Source: Botrimarina colliarenosi (lineage in GTDB: Bacteria > Planctomycetota > Planctomycetia > Pirellulales > Lacipirellulaceae). From it: a stretch of 64,000 bases of DNA. Of this stretch, positions 1 to 8,954 are shown one piece after another. The stretch is from NCBI RefSeq assembly GCF_007859955.1, contig NZ_SJPR01000004.1, positions 248,001 through 312,000 of the forward strand, read 5' to 3'. Under the pieces are notes generated by a model. It did not search any database, had not been told where the DNA came from, and saw only the letters and a program-made list of their open reading frames with translations. Positions within the stretch are counted from its first letter, which is position 1. Each line of letters begins with the position of its first letter. The position numbers were made by a program, and so were the translations under genes.

Positions 1-176
1 GTCTCATTGAGCGCCTGGTAGGCGGCCCCGTTGAGATCGACATTGAAATACTGCGCGCCGATCCACAGGCCCCCGGCGACACCGACCAAGCAGCCGAGCG
101 TCTCGAAGTACGACAACCCGCGGCGGTTCTTGCGAACCGGGGCGGAGGACGGGAAAGACAAAGACGGGGTCGACAT
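1..176 (-). CDS. Membrane protein of unknown function, N-terminal part only
   Basis: An open frame starts with ATG at 176 and runs off the left edge, giving 58 codons. The first 20 or so residues are Ser/Pro-rich, followed by a basic patch (RKNRRG) and one hydrophobic helix beginning ETLGCLVGVAGGLWIGAQYF, so the protein is probably anchored in the membrane with its N-terminus inside. I do not recognise a family. Codon use is normal for the window. The frame is partial, so length and function cannot be judged. Confidence 0.55.
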   Translation of the reverse strand, partial: MSTPSLSFPSSAPVRKNRRGLSYFETLGCLVGVAGGLWIGAQYFNVDLNGAAYQALNE

Positions 177-304
177 GGGCGGGCCTCTGCACGGCGGGCA
201 TGGCGTGCGGCGTAGGCGGCCGCAGCGCTTCCGCGCAAGGCTAGCTCACGCCCAAGCGTCTCTCGGTGCGAACCCGCAGAAGCCCGTTGTAACGGCTGCG
301 CCGG

Positions 305-2194
305 TTACGCGGTCGTCACCGCAGCGGCTCGGCGCGACTCGCGGCGCCGCGAGGACTCATTGAGGATGACTTTCCGCATCCGGATAGAAGTCGGGGTCAC
401 CTCGACCAGCTCGTCGTCGTCGATGTACTCCAGGCACGCTTCGAGCGACATATCGCGGGGCGGCCGGACCTGCGAATTGTCGTCCTTGCCGGAGGCCCGC
501 ATGTTGGTGAGCTTTTTGCCCTTGACGACGTTCACGACGATGTCGTCGGACTTGCAGTTCTCGCCGACAATCTGGCCCTCGTAGACCTGATCGCCGGGAC
601 GGACGAAGAAGACGCCCCGGTCGTCGAGGGCGTCCATCGCGTAGGCGGTGGCTTGGCCCGGCTCGCTGGCGATCATCACGCCGTTGGCGCGGAGCGTCAC
701 GGAGCCACGCGGCGGCTCGAAACCGAGCACCGTATGGTGCACCACGGCGTTCCCCTGGGTCGCGGCCAAGAGGCGGGTCCGCAGCCCGATCAGGGAGCGG
801 GAGGGGATTGAAAACTCGAGGTGGGTGAACGACGCCCCGCTGGTCTTTTTGCCCATCTTGAGCACTTGCGCCCGGCGGTCGCCGACCAGTGACATGACGG
901 CGTTCTCGAACTCCTCGGGCACGTCGACGACGAGCAACTCGACCGGCTCGAGCCGTTTGCCGTCCTCGAACTTCGAAACGACCTGTGGCTTGCCGACGCA
1001 GAGCTCGAAGCCTTCCCGCCGGAAGTTCTCAATCAGAATGCCCAGGTGCATCAATCCGCGTCCCGCGACGCGGTACTGCTCCATGGTGTCGCCCGGTGAG
1101 ACGCGGAGGGCGACGTCCGAACGGAGCTCGCGCTCCAGACGCTCGCCGATCTTGCGGCTGGTGACGTGGTCCCCTTCCTTGCCGGCGAAGGGGCCGTCGT
1201 TGACCCGGAACATCATGTGGAGCGTCGGCTCGTCGATGGTCACCGCCGCGGCGACGCGGGGCGCCTCGGGGGCGGCGACCGTGTAGCCCATCCCAATCGG
1301 GTCGAGGCCGACAATCGCGCACAAGTCGCCGCACTCGACCCGTTCGGCCTGGACCTTTCCGAGTCCGTCGAACGTGAAGAGCTGCCCGATCTGCTGCTGG
1401 GTGATGTCGCCGTCACGGTTGAGCACGGCGACACGCTGTCGGTCGACCACCGCTCCGGCCAGGACGCGGCCGACGGCGATCCGACCGACATAGTCGGAGT
1501 AGTCGATCGTGGTGATGAGCACTTGGGTCGGCTCGTCGGGCTCGCCACGCGGCGCCGGAACCTCGGTGACGATTTTCTCAAGCAGCGCCCGCATGTCGGC
1601 CGGCCGCTCGTCGGGCCGCAGGCCGGCGTAGCCCTGCTTGGCGGAGGCGAACACCACCGGGAAGTCGAGCACGTGGTCGTCGGCGCCCAGGTCCACCAAC
1701 AAGTCGAAGATCTCGGTGACCACCTCGTCCGGTCGGGCGTCGGGGCGGTCGATTTTGTTGACCACGATGATCGGCTGCAGACCCTGTGCGAGGGCCTTCT
1801 GTAGAACGAATCGAGTTTGCGGCATCGGGCCGTCGAAGGCGTCGACCACCAGCAGGGCGCCGTCGGCCATCATCAGCACCCGCTCGACTTCGCCGCCGAA
1901 GTCGGCGTGGCCCGGGGTGTCGATCAGATTGATCCGGTACCGATCCCCGGCGAGCGACTCGTAGCCGATCGCGCAGTTTTTGCTGAAGATCGTGATGCCC
2001 CGTTCGCGCTCCAAGTCGTTGGAGTCGAAAACCAGGCCGTGCTGGCCGCCGGCCAGCTTGTCCAGTTCGGCGTCGCGGTAGCGGCCGGATTGGTACAACA
2101 GCTGGTCAACCAGCGTTGTTTTGCCGTGGTCAACGTGGGCAATGATCGCGACGTTACGAAGGGCGGGCTGGCCGCCGCGGGAGGGGGAAGACAT
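305..2194 (-). CDS. typA: Ribosome-associated GTPase TypA/BipA
   Basis: A 629-residue translation-factor GTPase of the EF-G/LepA superfamily; family members bind the ribosome and act in stress adaptation and 50S subunit maturation. G1 ([10 protein letters not shown]), switch I (ERERGITI), G3 ([12 protein letters not shown]) and G4 (NKID) are all present in the first 150 residues, followed by the EF-Tu-like beta-barrel, two EF-G-like domains and the BipA-specific C-terminus. Length is close to the usual 605-615 residues. I chose ATG at 2194 because the conserved N-terminus ([13 protein letters not shown]) starts about 12 residues later; an upstream GTG at 2257 would add 21 low-complexity residues. 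No clear Shine-Dalgarno precedes either start. It is transcribed away from the signalling gene at 2777. Confidence 0.95.
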   Translation of the reverse strand: MSSPSRGGQPALRNVAIIAHVDHGKTTLVDQLLYQSGRYRDAELDKLAGGQHGLVFDSNDLERERGITIFSKNCAIGYESLAGDRYRINLIDTPGHADFGGEVERVLMMADGALLVVDAFDGPMPQTRFVLQKALAQGLQPIIVVNKIDRPDARPDEVVTEIFDLLVDLGADDHVLDFPVVFASAKQGYAGLRPDERPADMRALLEKIVTEVPAPRGEPDEPTQVLITTIDYSDYVGRIAVGRVLAGAVVDRQRVAVLNRDGDITQQQIGQLFTFDGLGKVQAERVECGDLCAIVGLDPIGMGYTVAAPEAPRVAAAVTIDEPTLHMMFRVNDGPFAGKEGDHVTSRKIGERLERELRSDVALRVSPGDTMEQYRVAGRGLMHLGILIENFRREGFELCVGKPQVVSKFEDGKRLEPVELLVVDVPEEFENAVMSLVGDRRAQVLKMGKKTSGASFTHLEFSIPSRSLIGLRTRLLAATQGNAVVHHTVLGFEPPRGSVTLRANGVMIASEPGQATAYAMDALDDRGVFFVRPGDQVYEGQIVGENCKSDDIVVNVVKGKKLTNMRASGKDDNSQVRPPRDMSLEACLEYIDDDELVEVTPTSIRMRKVILNESSRRRESRRAAAVTTA

Positions 2195-2776
2195 GGGGCG
2201 GGGGGTCGGGGAGGGCGTCTCGCTACTTCGTGGGGGCCCGCGAGCCGGGCGCAGCACAACAGTCTACGGGGCGGAGGCCTCCGCGTCTGCGCGGTCGTTA
2301 CCGCTGTAAACGGAGCAAAGCGGTGTAACCCGCCCCCATGAGCCCGCAACCCTCGCGTAAACCGCCAAGAGCTCTCAATCGGTAGACCCAACGGGACCGA
2401 TGTTTCGTAAGTACTGACAGCAGTTGTGTTGTTCCCCAGCAGCGGGGTCCCTATACTTTGAAGAATAGGAAGAGCCGGCGTGGCCGCCGACTCTCCTGCT
2501 GTAGCTATCCCGCCGGAGGTCGCCCTAACCTCGCCGGCCAGTCGCCTGAATCGCTGAAGAAGGCCTTTTTTAAGGTTTTCACACCCGATTAACGCGGCTG
2601 GAGGGGGGGTGTTGGCAACCTCGAACTGCCCTCCCGAAGTTTTCGGCCCCACCACAACTTACGCAGGCGCCCGCGTGTCCCATCCCGGCACGACCACCCG
2701 CGCCGAGTCGCAAGCCCCTGGCTGCGAATCGACCAAGACGCTCAACGAAGCCCCTGCGGGCGACTGCTCAGCGTCT
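2195..2776. other. Divergent intergenic region
   Basis: About 580 bases separate typA (minus) from the PAS/GAF/REC gene (plus). It is less GC-rich than the flanking genes around 2400-2480 and holds one convincing sigma70-like promoter on the plus strand (listed separately). I see no tRNA, terminator or convincing small gene. The plus-strand frame stays open upstream to 2609, but those residues do not resemble the family N-terminus. Confidence 0.5.
2429..2457 (+). promoter_or_regulatory. Sigma70-like promoter for the PAS-GAF-REC gene
   Basis: TTGTTC at 2429-2434 and TATACT at 2452-2457 are separated by exactly 17 bases. A start near 2464 would give a leader of about 310 bases before the ATG at 2777. 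This is pattern matching only. Confidence 0.4.
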
Positions 2777-4501
2777 ATGCATCGCATCCTGTGCCTCTGT
2801 AGCGAGCGGAAGGCGTCGGACGAGCTCGCCCAGCAGCTCGGTCCCCACTACGAAGTGACCCCCGTCCGATCCCTTGCCCGGGCCGTGAGCCGGCTGGCGA
2901 CAGGCGAGTACGAGGGCGTCTACGCCGAAGCGGAAGGCCTGGGAGTCGCCGCTGACGCGACGCAGATGATCCTCAACGTCCAGATGCTACGGGGCATGCC
3001 GGACGGTGTTGTGCTGCTGGACAGGGAAAATCGCATCGTTTGGGGCAATGGCCGCCTGTGTGAATGGACCGGCCGCAGCGAAGTCGTCGGCGACAGCTTC
3101 TACAGCGTGCTCGGCGCCCCCGAGATCCTCGGCCCCGAATTCAAGCCGTTCGACGCCGCGTTCTCGTCCGGCAAGTCGGCCGCTTCGACGCTGCGGTGCG
3201 ACGACAACCGCTATTACCGCGTCAACGCCGCCCCCGTTGAGTGCTTCGATGGCGAGGCCGCCGACCATCTAATCGTGACGATCCGCGACGTCACCTCCGA
3301 ACAGCTCGAGCAGCAGAAGCTGGCGGCGATTCACCAAGCGGGCATCGAATTGGCCGACCTCACGCCCGAGGAGGTCGCCGAGATGGAGTTCGACGAGCGT
3401 ATCGAACTGCTCAAGTCGAACATCCTCCACTGCACCCAAGACGTGCTGCAGTACGATGTCGTCGAGGTCCGCACGCTCGACGAAGAGACCAACGAGCTTC
3501 TCCCGCTCTTAGCCTTTGGAATTATCCCCGAAGCCGAAGGCCGGGCGTTGCAGAGCGCCACCACCGGCAACGGGGTGACCGGTTTCGTCGCCGCCACCGG
3601 CAAGAGCTACCTCTGCGAAGACACCGGCGAAGACCCCCTCTACATCGAGGGCGCCCAGGGGGCCCGCAGTTCGCTCACGGTGCCGCTCTTGCTGCACGAG
3701 CGCGTGATCGGCACCTTCAACGTCGAGTCGCCCGAGGCGGGCGCCTTCACCGAGAGCGACCGGCAGTTCCTTGAGATCTTCGCCCGCGATGTCGCGGCCG
3801 CCCTCAACACGATGGAGCTGCTCGCCGCCGAGAAGGCGACGACCGCCGTCGCAAGCGTCGAGGCGATCCATTCAGCCGTCGCGATGCCGGTCGATGACAT
3901 CCTGAACGACGCCGTCAACGTCATGGAACGCTACATCGGGCACGACCCCGACGTGGTGGAACGGCTGCAGAAGATCCTCCGCAACGCCCGCGACATCAAG
4001 CAGGTGATCCAGGACGTCGGCCGCTCGATGGCGCCGACCGAGGCCCGTCCCGCCTGCGTGCGGGTCGAGGAGCGGCCTTTGCTGTTCGGCGCTCGCGTCT
4101 TGGTGGCGGACGCCGACGACACCGTCCGGTCGGCCGCCCACGACCTGCTGGAACGCTACGGCTGTGTCGTCGAGACGGCTCACGACGGCAAAGAGGCTTT
4201 GTCGATGGCCCGGCACGCCTCGGAAGAGTCGGGCTGTAAGCTCTACGACGCGATCCTCGCCGACATCCGCCTGCCCGACTGCAGCGGTTACGAGTTGCTC
4301 GTGCAGCTCAAAGAGCTGCAAGAAACGCCGCCGCTGATCCTGATGACCGGATTCGGCTATGATCCGGGCCACGTGATCGTCAAGGCGCGGCAGGCGGGTC
4401 TCAAGGCGGTTCTCTTCAAGCCTTTCCGGCTCGATCAACTCCTCGAGACGGTCGAAAGAGCCGTCGGGGCGCACCGGGGCGACGAAACGCCCGTCGCTTA
4501 G
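2777..4501 (+). CDS. PAS-GAF-REC signalling protein with dimerisation helix but no kinase ATPase domain
   Basis: A 574-residue multidomain sensor. Residues 1-55 look like half of a degenerate receiver. A PAS domain (about 72-172) begins MPDGVVLLDRENRIVWGN. A GAF domain (about 205-345) carries GNGVTGFVAATGKSYL and SLTVPLLLHERVIGTFNVES. A helical stretch (about 350-430) resembles a histidine-kinase dimerisation region (IHSAVAMPVDDIL...). A complete receiver (about 437-565) has the expected Asp in ADIRLPD, Thr in LMTG and Lys in FKPF. There is no HATPase domain (no N, G1 or G2 boxes), so it cannot phosphorylate itself in the usual way. It probably acts as a phosphorylation-regulated scaffold or accepts phosphate from another kinase. 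ATG 2777 is chosen because the conserved start MHRILCLCSERK fits; the open frame upstream has no domain. Confidence 0.85.
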   Translation: MHRILCLCSERKASDELAQQLGPHYEVTPVRSLARAVSRLATGEYEGVYAEAEGLGVAADATQMILNVQMLRGMPDGVVLLDRENRIVWGNGRLCEWTGRSEVVGDSFYSVLGAPEILGPEFKPFDAAFSSGKSAASTLRCDDNRYYRVNAAPVECFDGEAADHLIVTIRDVTSEQLEQQKLAAIHQAGIELADLTPEEVAEMEFDERIELLKSNILHCTQDVLQYDVVEVRTLDEETNELLPLLAFGIIPEAEGRALQSATTGNGVTGFVAATGKSYLCEDTGEDPLYIEGAQGARSSLTVPLLLHERVIGTFNVESPEAGAFTESDRQFLEIFARDVAAALNTMELLAAEKATTAVASVEAIHSAVAMPVDDILNDAVNVMERYIGHDPDVVERLQKILRNARDIKQVIQDVGRSMAPTEARPACVRVEERPLLFGARVLVADADDTVRSAAHDLLERYGCVVETAHDGKEALSMARHASEESGCKLYDAILADIRLPDCSGYELLVQLKELQETPPLILMTGFGYDPGHVIVKARQAGLKAVLFKPFRLDQLLETVERAVGAHRGDETPVA

Positions 4502-4555
4502 CCTCGTGGGTCGCTCGGCTGCGCCCGACGCGGCGCACGACCTCCGAGTTCGTCC

Positions 4556-5680
4556 ATGCAATCGGTGTTCTGGTTTCTCGCTTTCATCGGCCATGGCGCC
4601 CTCTGGGTTGAACTGGTCAATCGGCTGCACGGCCTCGGCTGGAATCGCAAGCTGATCGACTTCTTCACGCAGCTCTGCGGGGCGGCCTGCTGTGGGCTGC
4701 CGCTCGTCGCGGCCGCCATCTTGCTATTGCGTTCGCCCGGCGAGGCGGCGCCGAGCTGGCTCGTCGCCTACGCCTGGTTGTCGATCGCCGCCCTGGCGGT
4801 CGTCGCCGTGACGCGGGTCGGCCTGCATTGGGATCCATCCCGCGACCGACGAACCAAGATCACCCGGGTCGTCCCGGTCGAATTGCACGCCAAACTGGGC
4901 CGCGGGGCGACGCGTGATCGCACACTCGATCGCATCGCGACGCTGCCCGGCAACACGCTGCTGCGGCCGCAACTCGAGCACCTCACCGTTCCGCTAGAGC
5001 GACTGCCCAAGCCGCTCGAGGGCCTCCGGGTCGCCCACCTCACCGACCTGCACATGTCGGGACGGCTCACCGAGGCGTACTTCGCCGAGTTGGTGGATGA
5101 GGTCAACGCCTGGCGGCCCGATCTCGTCTGCGTCACGGGCGACATCGTCGAGCACACGCCTCAGCTCGAGTGGGTCGACACAACGCTCGGGCGGCTCGAA
5201 TCAACGCTCGGCAGTTACTTCGTGCTCGGCAACCACGACGCCAAGATCGACGCCGCCGAGCTCCGGCGACGGCTCGCCGAAGCCGGACTCGTCGACGTCG
5301 GGGGCTTGCTCGCTGCGGTCGAGCGACAGGGCGAAACGATCACGCTCTGTGGCGACGAACGGCCTTGGTTCGTCGCCGAGCCGCCGCTCACCGGCGCCGA
5401 ATCGTTGGTGCTCTGCCTAGCCCATACACCCGATCGCTTCGGATGGGCGGTTCGGCAAAGCGTCGATCTCGTTCTTGCGGGTCACAACCACGGCGGGCAG
5501 GTCTGCTTCCCGGCGATCGGCCCCCTGCTCTGCCCGAGCCGCCACGGGGTCCGTTACGCCGCCGGGACGTTCCGCCGCGGACGGACGGTGATGCATGTCG
5601 GACGCGGGAGCGGTTCGCTCTTCCCGCTGCGGTACAACTGCCCGCCGGAAGTGGCGCTGCTAACGCTAACGAAGGGGTAA
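4556..5680 (+). CDS. Membrane-anchored metallophosphoesterase (YkuE/LpxG-like fold)
   Basis: 374 residues: three hydrophobic segments in the first 100 residues, then a calcineurin-like phosphoesterase domain. The metal-binding motifs appear in order: DLH near residue 162, GDIVEH near 195, GNHD near 224 and AGHNHGGQ near 310. These are the residues that hold a dinuclear metal centre in this superfamily. The arrangement of N-terminal membrane helices plus this GDIV/GNHD/GHNHGGQ set matches YkuE-type and LpxG-type enzymes, some of which cleave UDP-2,3-diacylglucosamine in lipid A synthesis; that substrate is only a possibility here. The gene starts 54 bases after the signalling gene and may share its transcript. 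A palindromic repeat follows the stop codon. Confidence 0.85.
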   Translation: MQSVFWFLAFIGHGALWVELVNRLHGLGWNRKLIDFFTQLCGAACCGLPLVAAAILLLRSPGEAAPSWLVAYAWLSIAALAVVAVTRVGLHWDPSRDRRTKITRVVPVELHAKLGRGATRDRTLDRIATLPGNTLLRPQLEHLTVPLERLPKPLEGLRVAHLTDLHMSGRLTEAYFAELVDEVNAWRPDLVCVTGDIVEHTPQLEWVDTTLGRLESTLGSYFVLGNHDAKIDAAELRRRLAEAGLVDVGGLLAAVERQGETITLCGDERPWFVAEPPLTGAESLVLCLAHTPDRFGWAVRQSVDLVLAGHNHGGQVCFPAIGPLLCPSRHGVRYAAGTFRRGRTVMHVGRGSGSLFPLRYNCPPEVALLTLTKG

Positions 5681-5698
5681 AGCATTTCGTTCTTACGT

Positions 5699-5764
5699 GA
5701 GCCGACGGCGCTAGCCGCGGGTTGCGGCGGAGGTTGCTCAACCCGCGGCTAGCGCCGTCCGCTC
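5699..5764. repeat. Palindromic repeat, CTAGCGCCG family, copy 1
   Basis: Two inverted arms of about 26 bases (5699-5724 and 5739-5764) around a 14-base loop. The arm core is CCGCGGCTAGCGCCG. It lies between the converging metallophosphoesterase and FAH genes. The same core recurs at 6746-6798, 7153-7224 and, as a single arm, at 55016-55042. As RNA it would form a very stable hairpin; it may also act as a bidirectional terminator. Confidence 0.8.
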
Positions 5765-5794
5765 AGAAGCCCCGCGTCAGCGAAAACAACTGAC

Positions 5795-6664
5795 CTACTC
5801 GGCGGGGAGGGTCCAATGCGTCAGCCCGTCGGCCTCTTCCTCGACGACCGGGTTGGTGAGTTTGCCAATGCCCTCGATCTCGACCGTCACCTCGTCGCCG
5901 GGCAGCAGCCACCGCGGCGGGGTGCGGGCGAAGCCGACGCCTGACGGCGTGCCGGTGAAGATCACCGTCCCGGCGGCGAGCGTCGTGCTCGCGCTAAGGA
6001 ACTCGACGAGCGTCGGCACGTCGAAAATCAGGTCGCTGGTGCGCGAGTCTTGAAGAAGTTCGCCGCCGAGGGTCGTCGTGATCCGCAGGTCGCCGGCGTC
6101 GCCGAGCTCGTCGGTCGTCACGATCGCCGGGCCAAGCGGGGCGAACGTGTCGAACGTCTTGCCGCGGCAGAACTGGCCCCCGCCGCCGCCACGCTGCCAA
6201 TCGCGGGCCGAAACGTCGTTGCCACAGGTGTAGCCCAACACGTAGTCGAGCGCGTCGGCGCGCGAAACGTTCTTGCAAGGCTTGCCGATGACGACGACGA
6301 GTTCGGCCTCGTAATCGACACGGGTGCTGAGGAGCCGCCGCGGCAGGAGGATCGAGCCGCCGGGCCGTTGGACAGCCGTGGGCGTCTTCATGAACAGCAC
6401 GGGCCGTTCGGGCGCCGACTTGCCCCCTTCGGCGGCGTGGGCGGCGTAGTTCAGGCCGATGCAGAGGATCGATGTCGGCTGGACCGGGGCGAGCAGCTCG
6501 GCGACTTCGGCCGGTTCGCCCGTGTCGGCCAGCCCGCCGTCGAAGGGATCACCCGACGCGACGTTCACCATGCCGTTGGGGAGCTGGAGGCCCCAGTGAG
6601 CGCGATGGTCCGTGGGGACAGCACTCGGGGTGTCGCTCGAGACCTTGTAGCGGACGATTCGCAT
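5795..6664 (-). CDS. Fumarylacetoacetate hydrolase family protein
   Basis: 289 residues. The C-terminal two thirds is a FAH domain: IGLNYAAHA near residue 80, YEAELVVVIGK with the metal-binding glutamates, DVSARDWQ, and FTGTPSGVGF near the end. The family includes acylpyruvases, oxaloacetate decarboxylases and 2-hydroxyhepta-2,4-diene-1,7-dioate isomerases, so the exact substrate cannot be assigned. A non-catalytic N-terminal domain (about 70 residues) is typical of the two-domain members. ATG 6664 is chosen because GGAGG lies 4-5 bases upstream. The gene stands alone on the minus strand between two copies of the palindromic repeat. Confidence 0.88.
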   Translation of the reverse strand: MRIVRYKVSSDTPSAVPTDHRAHWGLQLPNGMVNVASGDPFDGGLADTGEPAEVAELLAPVQPTSILCIGLNYAAHAAEGGKSAPERPVLFMKTPTAVQRPGGSILLPRRLLSTRVDYEAELVVVIGKPCKNVSRADALDYVLGYTCGNDVSARDWQRGGGGGQFCRGKTFDTFAPLGPAIVTTDELGDAGDLRITTTLGGELLQDSRTSDLIFDVPTLVEFLSASTTLAAGTVIFTGTPSGVGFARTPPRWLLPGDEVTVEIEGIGKLTNPVVEEEADGLTHWTLPAE

Positions 6665-6745
6665 GGATCCTCCGCCGACCGCCGTCGGGCGGCTCGCCAA
6701 TTAAATAGGAAAGCAGCCAGGCTAAACCACCCAACTTGGCGCCAC

Positions 6746-6798
6746 CCGCGGCTAGCGCCGACGGCTCATAGACCGTGAGCCGTCGGCGCTAGCCGCGG
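6746..6798. repeat. Palindromic repeat, CTAGCGCCG family, copy 2
   Basis: Arms at 6746-6768 and 6776-6798 are perfect inverted copies over about 23 bases, ending in TCA / TGA around a 7-base loop. The core CCGCGGCTAGCGCCGACGGC matches copy 1 except for minor changes. Confidence 0.8.
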
Positions 6799-6873
6799 AT
6801 AGAACTCCAGGAGATGTCGGCGAAAAGATCGTGGCGACCGCCCAGCCGATTCCCACCGAAACCCCCCGCGCGA

Positions 6874-6953
6874 CGAGGTCTTGGCAAAGCCAATCCGAGA
6901 CCGCGCCGAAAACACTGCGCGGCGAGGTCTTGGCGATAGCCAAGCCGAGACCG
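6874..6953. repeat. Tandem pair of small hairpins downstream of tRNA-Leu
   Basis: Two direct copies of about 31 bases at 6874-6904 and 6923-6953, spaced 49 bases apart start to start. Each begins CGAGGTCTTGGC and ends CCGAGACCGC and is itself an interrupted inverted repeat (GGTCTTGGC against GCCAA-GAGACC). They lie immediately past the 3' end of tRNA-Leu on its strand, so they could act in 3' processing or termination of the tRNA transcript, or be a simple local duplication. Confidence 0.55.
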
Positions 6954-6967
6954 CACAAAAAAACCAA

Positions 6968-7051
6968 TACCGCCGAGAGGAGTCGAACCTCCACGCCCTT
7001 GCGGGCACATGGACCTGAACCATGCGCGTCTGCCAATTCCGCCACGGCGGC
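6968..7051 (-). tRNA. tRNA-Leu (anticodon CAG)
   Basis: An 84-nt class II tRNA on the minus strand. Acceptor GCCGCCG pairs with CGGCGGT (last pair G-U), discriminator A. D-arm GCGGAATTGGCAGACGC; anticodon loop TTCAGGT inside a CATGG/CCATG stem; long variable arm GCCCGCAAGGGC; T-arm with TTCGACT. CCA is not encoded. The long variable arm and CAG anticodon identify leucine. Confidence 0.95.
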
Positions 7052-7152
7052 GTGTGGAATTATCCCGCGTCTCGCGACGCGAGCCCCCTATAGTGCCAAC
7101 CGTTCGCCACTTCCGCAAGGGGATCGTAACGCAACGGCCCCTTGCTTTGCTT

Positions 7153-7224
7153 CTGCCCGAGGCTAGCGCCAACGGCTCAAGCGCCGGCCCACTTTTTTGA
7201 GCCGTCGGCGCTAGCCTCGGGCAG
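7153..7224. repeat. Palindromic repeat, CTAGCGCCG family, copy 3
   Basis: Arms at 7153-7180 and 7197-7224 (about 28 bases) with core CGAGGCTAGCGCC. The loop between them contains a T-run just before the right arm. It sits between tRNA-Leu and the rhodanese stop codon. The left arm is nearly identical to the orphan arm at 55016-55042. Confidence 0.75.
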
Positions 7225-7259
7225 CGCTACCACAACGTCTTCCAAAAGACTCGACGGCC

Positions 7260-7592
7260 TCAGTACCGCGGCAGCGTCGGGTCGATTTCGGTCGCCCAAG
7301 CGTCGACGCCGCCGGCGAGGCTCTGGGCCTGCGGGACGCCGTTCTCGCGCAGCCACGCGGCGGTCTGGGCGCTGCGCATCCCGTGGTGGCAGTAGACGAC
7401 CAGGGGCCCCTCGACAGCCGCCAGTTCGGCGACCCGGGACGGGATCGTCCCCATCGGCATCAGGCAGGCGTCTGGCAGTCGCACTACCTCATGCTCGAAC
7501 GGTTCGCGGCAATCGACGAGCATTAGCTCGACGCCGTCGTCGAGACGCCCCTTCAGTTCGGCACAAGAGACTTCAAGCGGCAACTCGTTCAC
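7260..7592 (-). CDS. Single-domain rhodanese-like protein
   Basis: 110 residues, essentially one rhodanese domain. The hallmark DCREPFEHE (GlpE/ThiF-associated type) is near residue 27, and the active-site loop CHHGMRS near residue 68 supplies the catalytic cysteine that would carry a persulfide. The C-terminus LAGGVDAWATEIDP is the usual closing helix. Such proteins move sulfane sulfur or serve as carriers for thiolation; the partner is not shown by neighbours. The downstream (minus) side has the palindromic repeat at 7153-7224. Confidence 0.9.
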   Translation of the reverse strand: MNELPLEVSCAELKGRLDDGVELMLVDCREPFEHEVVRLPDACLMPMGTIPSRVAELAAVEGPLVVYCHHGMRSAQTAAWLRENGVPQAQSLAGGVDAWATEIDPTLPRY

Positions 7593-7631
7593 TGCAACGC
7601 TCCGTCATCCAGATTGATCAGGGTTCCAATG

Positions 7632-7668
7632 AAAAAACCGTCGCGGCGACTCGGGGTCGCCGCGACGG
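7632..7668 (-). terminator. Rho-independent terminator of the DUF1559 gene
   Basis: A perfect 13-bp stem (7638-7650 with 7656-7668, arm CCGTCGCGGCGAC) with a five-base loop, followed on the minus strand by six T residues (7637-7632). It lies 45 bases past the stop codon of the pseudopilin gene. Confidence 0.9.
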
Positions 7669-7712
7669 TCGATCGTTTCACAACAGTCGGCGTTGGGACG
7701 CCTAGGCGATCA

Positions 7713-8954
7713 CTACTGGTTGACCGGCTCGTTGCCGGACATCGTGATCAGGTGCATGTAGACGTCACCGACGATGTCGTCCTTCACGGCGCCCGAGTGC
7801 CCGTCACCGTAGGCGTGCAGCGTGACGCCGGGGTGGTTCGAGCTCGGTCCCCAACGACGCTCCTTGTTGAAGTGAGGAAACACTGCCGCCGAGGCGTACC
7901 ACTTGGCGGTTTCGTTGGTCGGGGTGGTCGTCGACTTGTTGGAGCCCTGGTTCAAAGCAACCCCCTTGTTGCTGTTCAACGTCCAGGTGCCGACCGGGCC
8001 GGTCGCGGTCCCGGCGGTGATCTGCGGGTTGGTCGCCGCGGCCGGGAAGGCGTTGGCGGGGCGGTTCGGCCAAATGCCGACGACGTACGAGGCCGCGGCG
8101 CTGTACCAAGCGGAGAAGTTTTGCTCGCGGGATTCGGTGAAGACGACGGTCTTGGCCGTGCCGTCACGCATCGCCGCGAAGTTGCGGCCCTTGCGTGTGA
8201 ACTGGTTGTTCACGATTCCGGGGAACGAGAGGATGCCGTTGCCACAGTAGGCGCCGGTCCGGCAGTCGTCACCGCCCGGGGCGGCGGGTGACGAGGTCGC
8301 CAACGAGCTCCCGAGCGAGCCCCCTTGGACGTCGTAGTGGGTCGACGGAATCGCCACGTAGTTGCCCGAAGCCATTTCCGAGCTACCGGGTCCGGCTTGA
8401 CCGGCCGTGTCGTCACCATCGAAGCTGGGGCACTTTACGGCGTCGAGCTGAACTTCCCAGAAGTAGGGGTTGGTCTTCGCGACGCGCGCAGTCGTCCCGC
8501 CGGTCAGTGTGTAGTTCGGCGCCGTATTGGCGGTCACGAACGCGTCACCTCGGAGGTTGTTCGACGCATCGGCGATCTTGTCGTAGAGGGTGTTCTCCTC
8601 GATGAAGGGGAGCACCTGGACGATCCAGCTGAAGCTATCCAGGTTGTTTGCTACAGCGGTGCCGTTCGGGGCCGTGGCCGAGGCCGTTCCCACGCTAACA
8701 AATTGCCCGGCGTTGCCGGTGCCAGCGAACATGGCCCGCGAGCCGGCGAGCGGGAAGTACTGCTTCGTGTCGTGGCTATTGTGAAGAGCCAAGCCGAGCT
8801 GCTTGATGTTGTTCAAGCAGGAGTTGCGGCGGGCCGCCTCACGGGCCGCCTGAACCGCCGGCAGCAACAGCGCCACCAAGATGCCGATGATGGCGATCAC
8901 CACCAGCAGCTCCACGAGGGTAAAACCCCGTGGAAGTCGTGTGTTGGTCCTCAT
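7713..8954 (-). CDS. DUF1559 domain protein with prepilin-type N-terminus
   Basis: 413 residues. The N-terminus [18 protein letters not shown] is a type IV prepilin-like cleavage and methylation motif followed by the classical hydrophobic helix, then [20 protein letters not shown], the signature that links it to DUF1559. The C-terminal part has the family's DGTAKTV and [12 protein letters not shown] motifs. These proteins are greatly expanded in planctomycetes and are thought to be pseudopilins displayed or assembled at the cell surface; their function is not established. ATG 8954 is chosen because GGAGG lies 5 bases upstream. A TTGACA promoter (9187-9159) and a strong terminator (7668-7632) frame it as a single-gene unit. 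Confidence 0.95.
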   Translation of the reverse strand: MRTNTRLPRGFTLVELLVVIAIIGILVALLLPAVQAAREAARRNSCLNNIKQLGLALHNSHDTKQYFPLAGSRAMFAGTGNAGQFVSVGTASATAPNGTAVANNLDSFSWIVQVLPFIEENTLYDKIADASNNLRGDAFVTANTAPNYTLTGGTTARVAKTNPYFWEVQLDAVKCPSFDGDDTAGQAGPGSSEMASGNYVAIPSTHYDVQGGSLGSSLATSSPAAPGGDDCRTGAYCGNGILSFPGIVNNQFTRKGRNFAAMRDGTAKTVVFTESREQNFSAWYSAAASYVVGIWPNRPANAFPAAATNPQITAGTATGPVGTWTLNSNKGVALNQGSNKSTTTPTNETAKWYASAAVFPHFNKERRWGPSSNHPGVTLHAYGDGHSGAVKDDIVGDVYMHLITMSGNEPVNQ

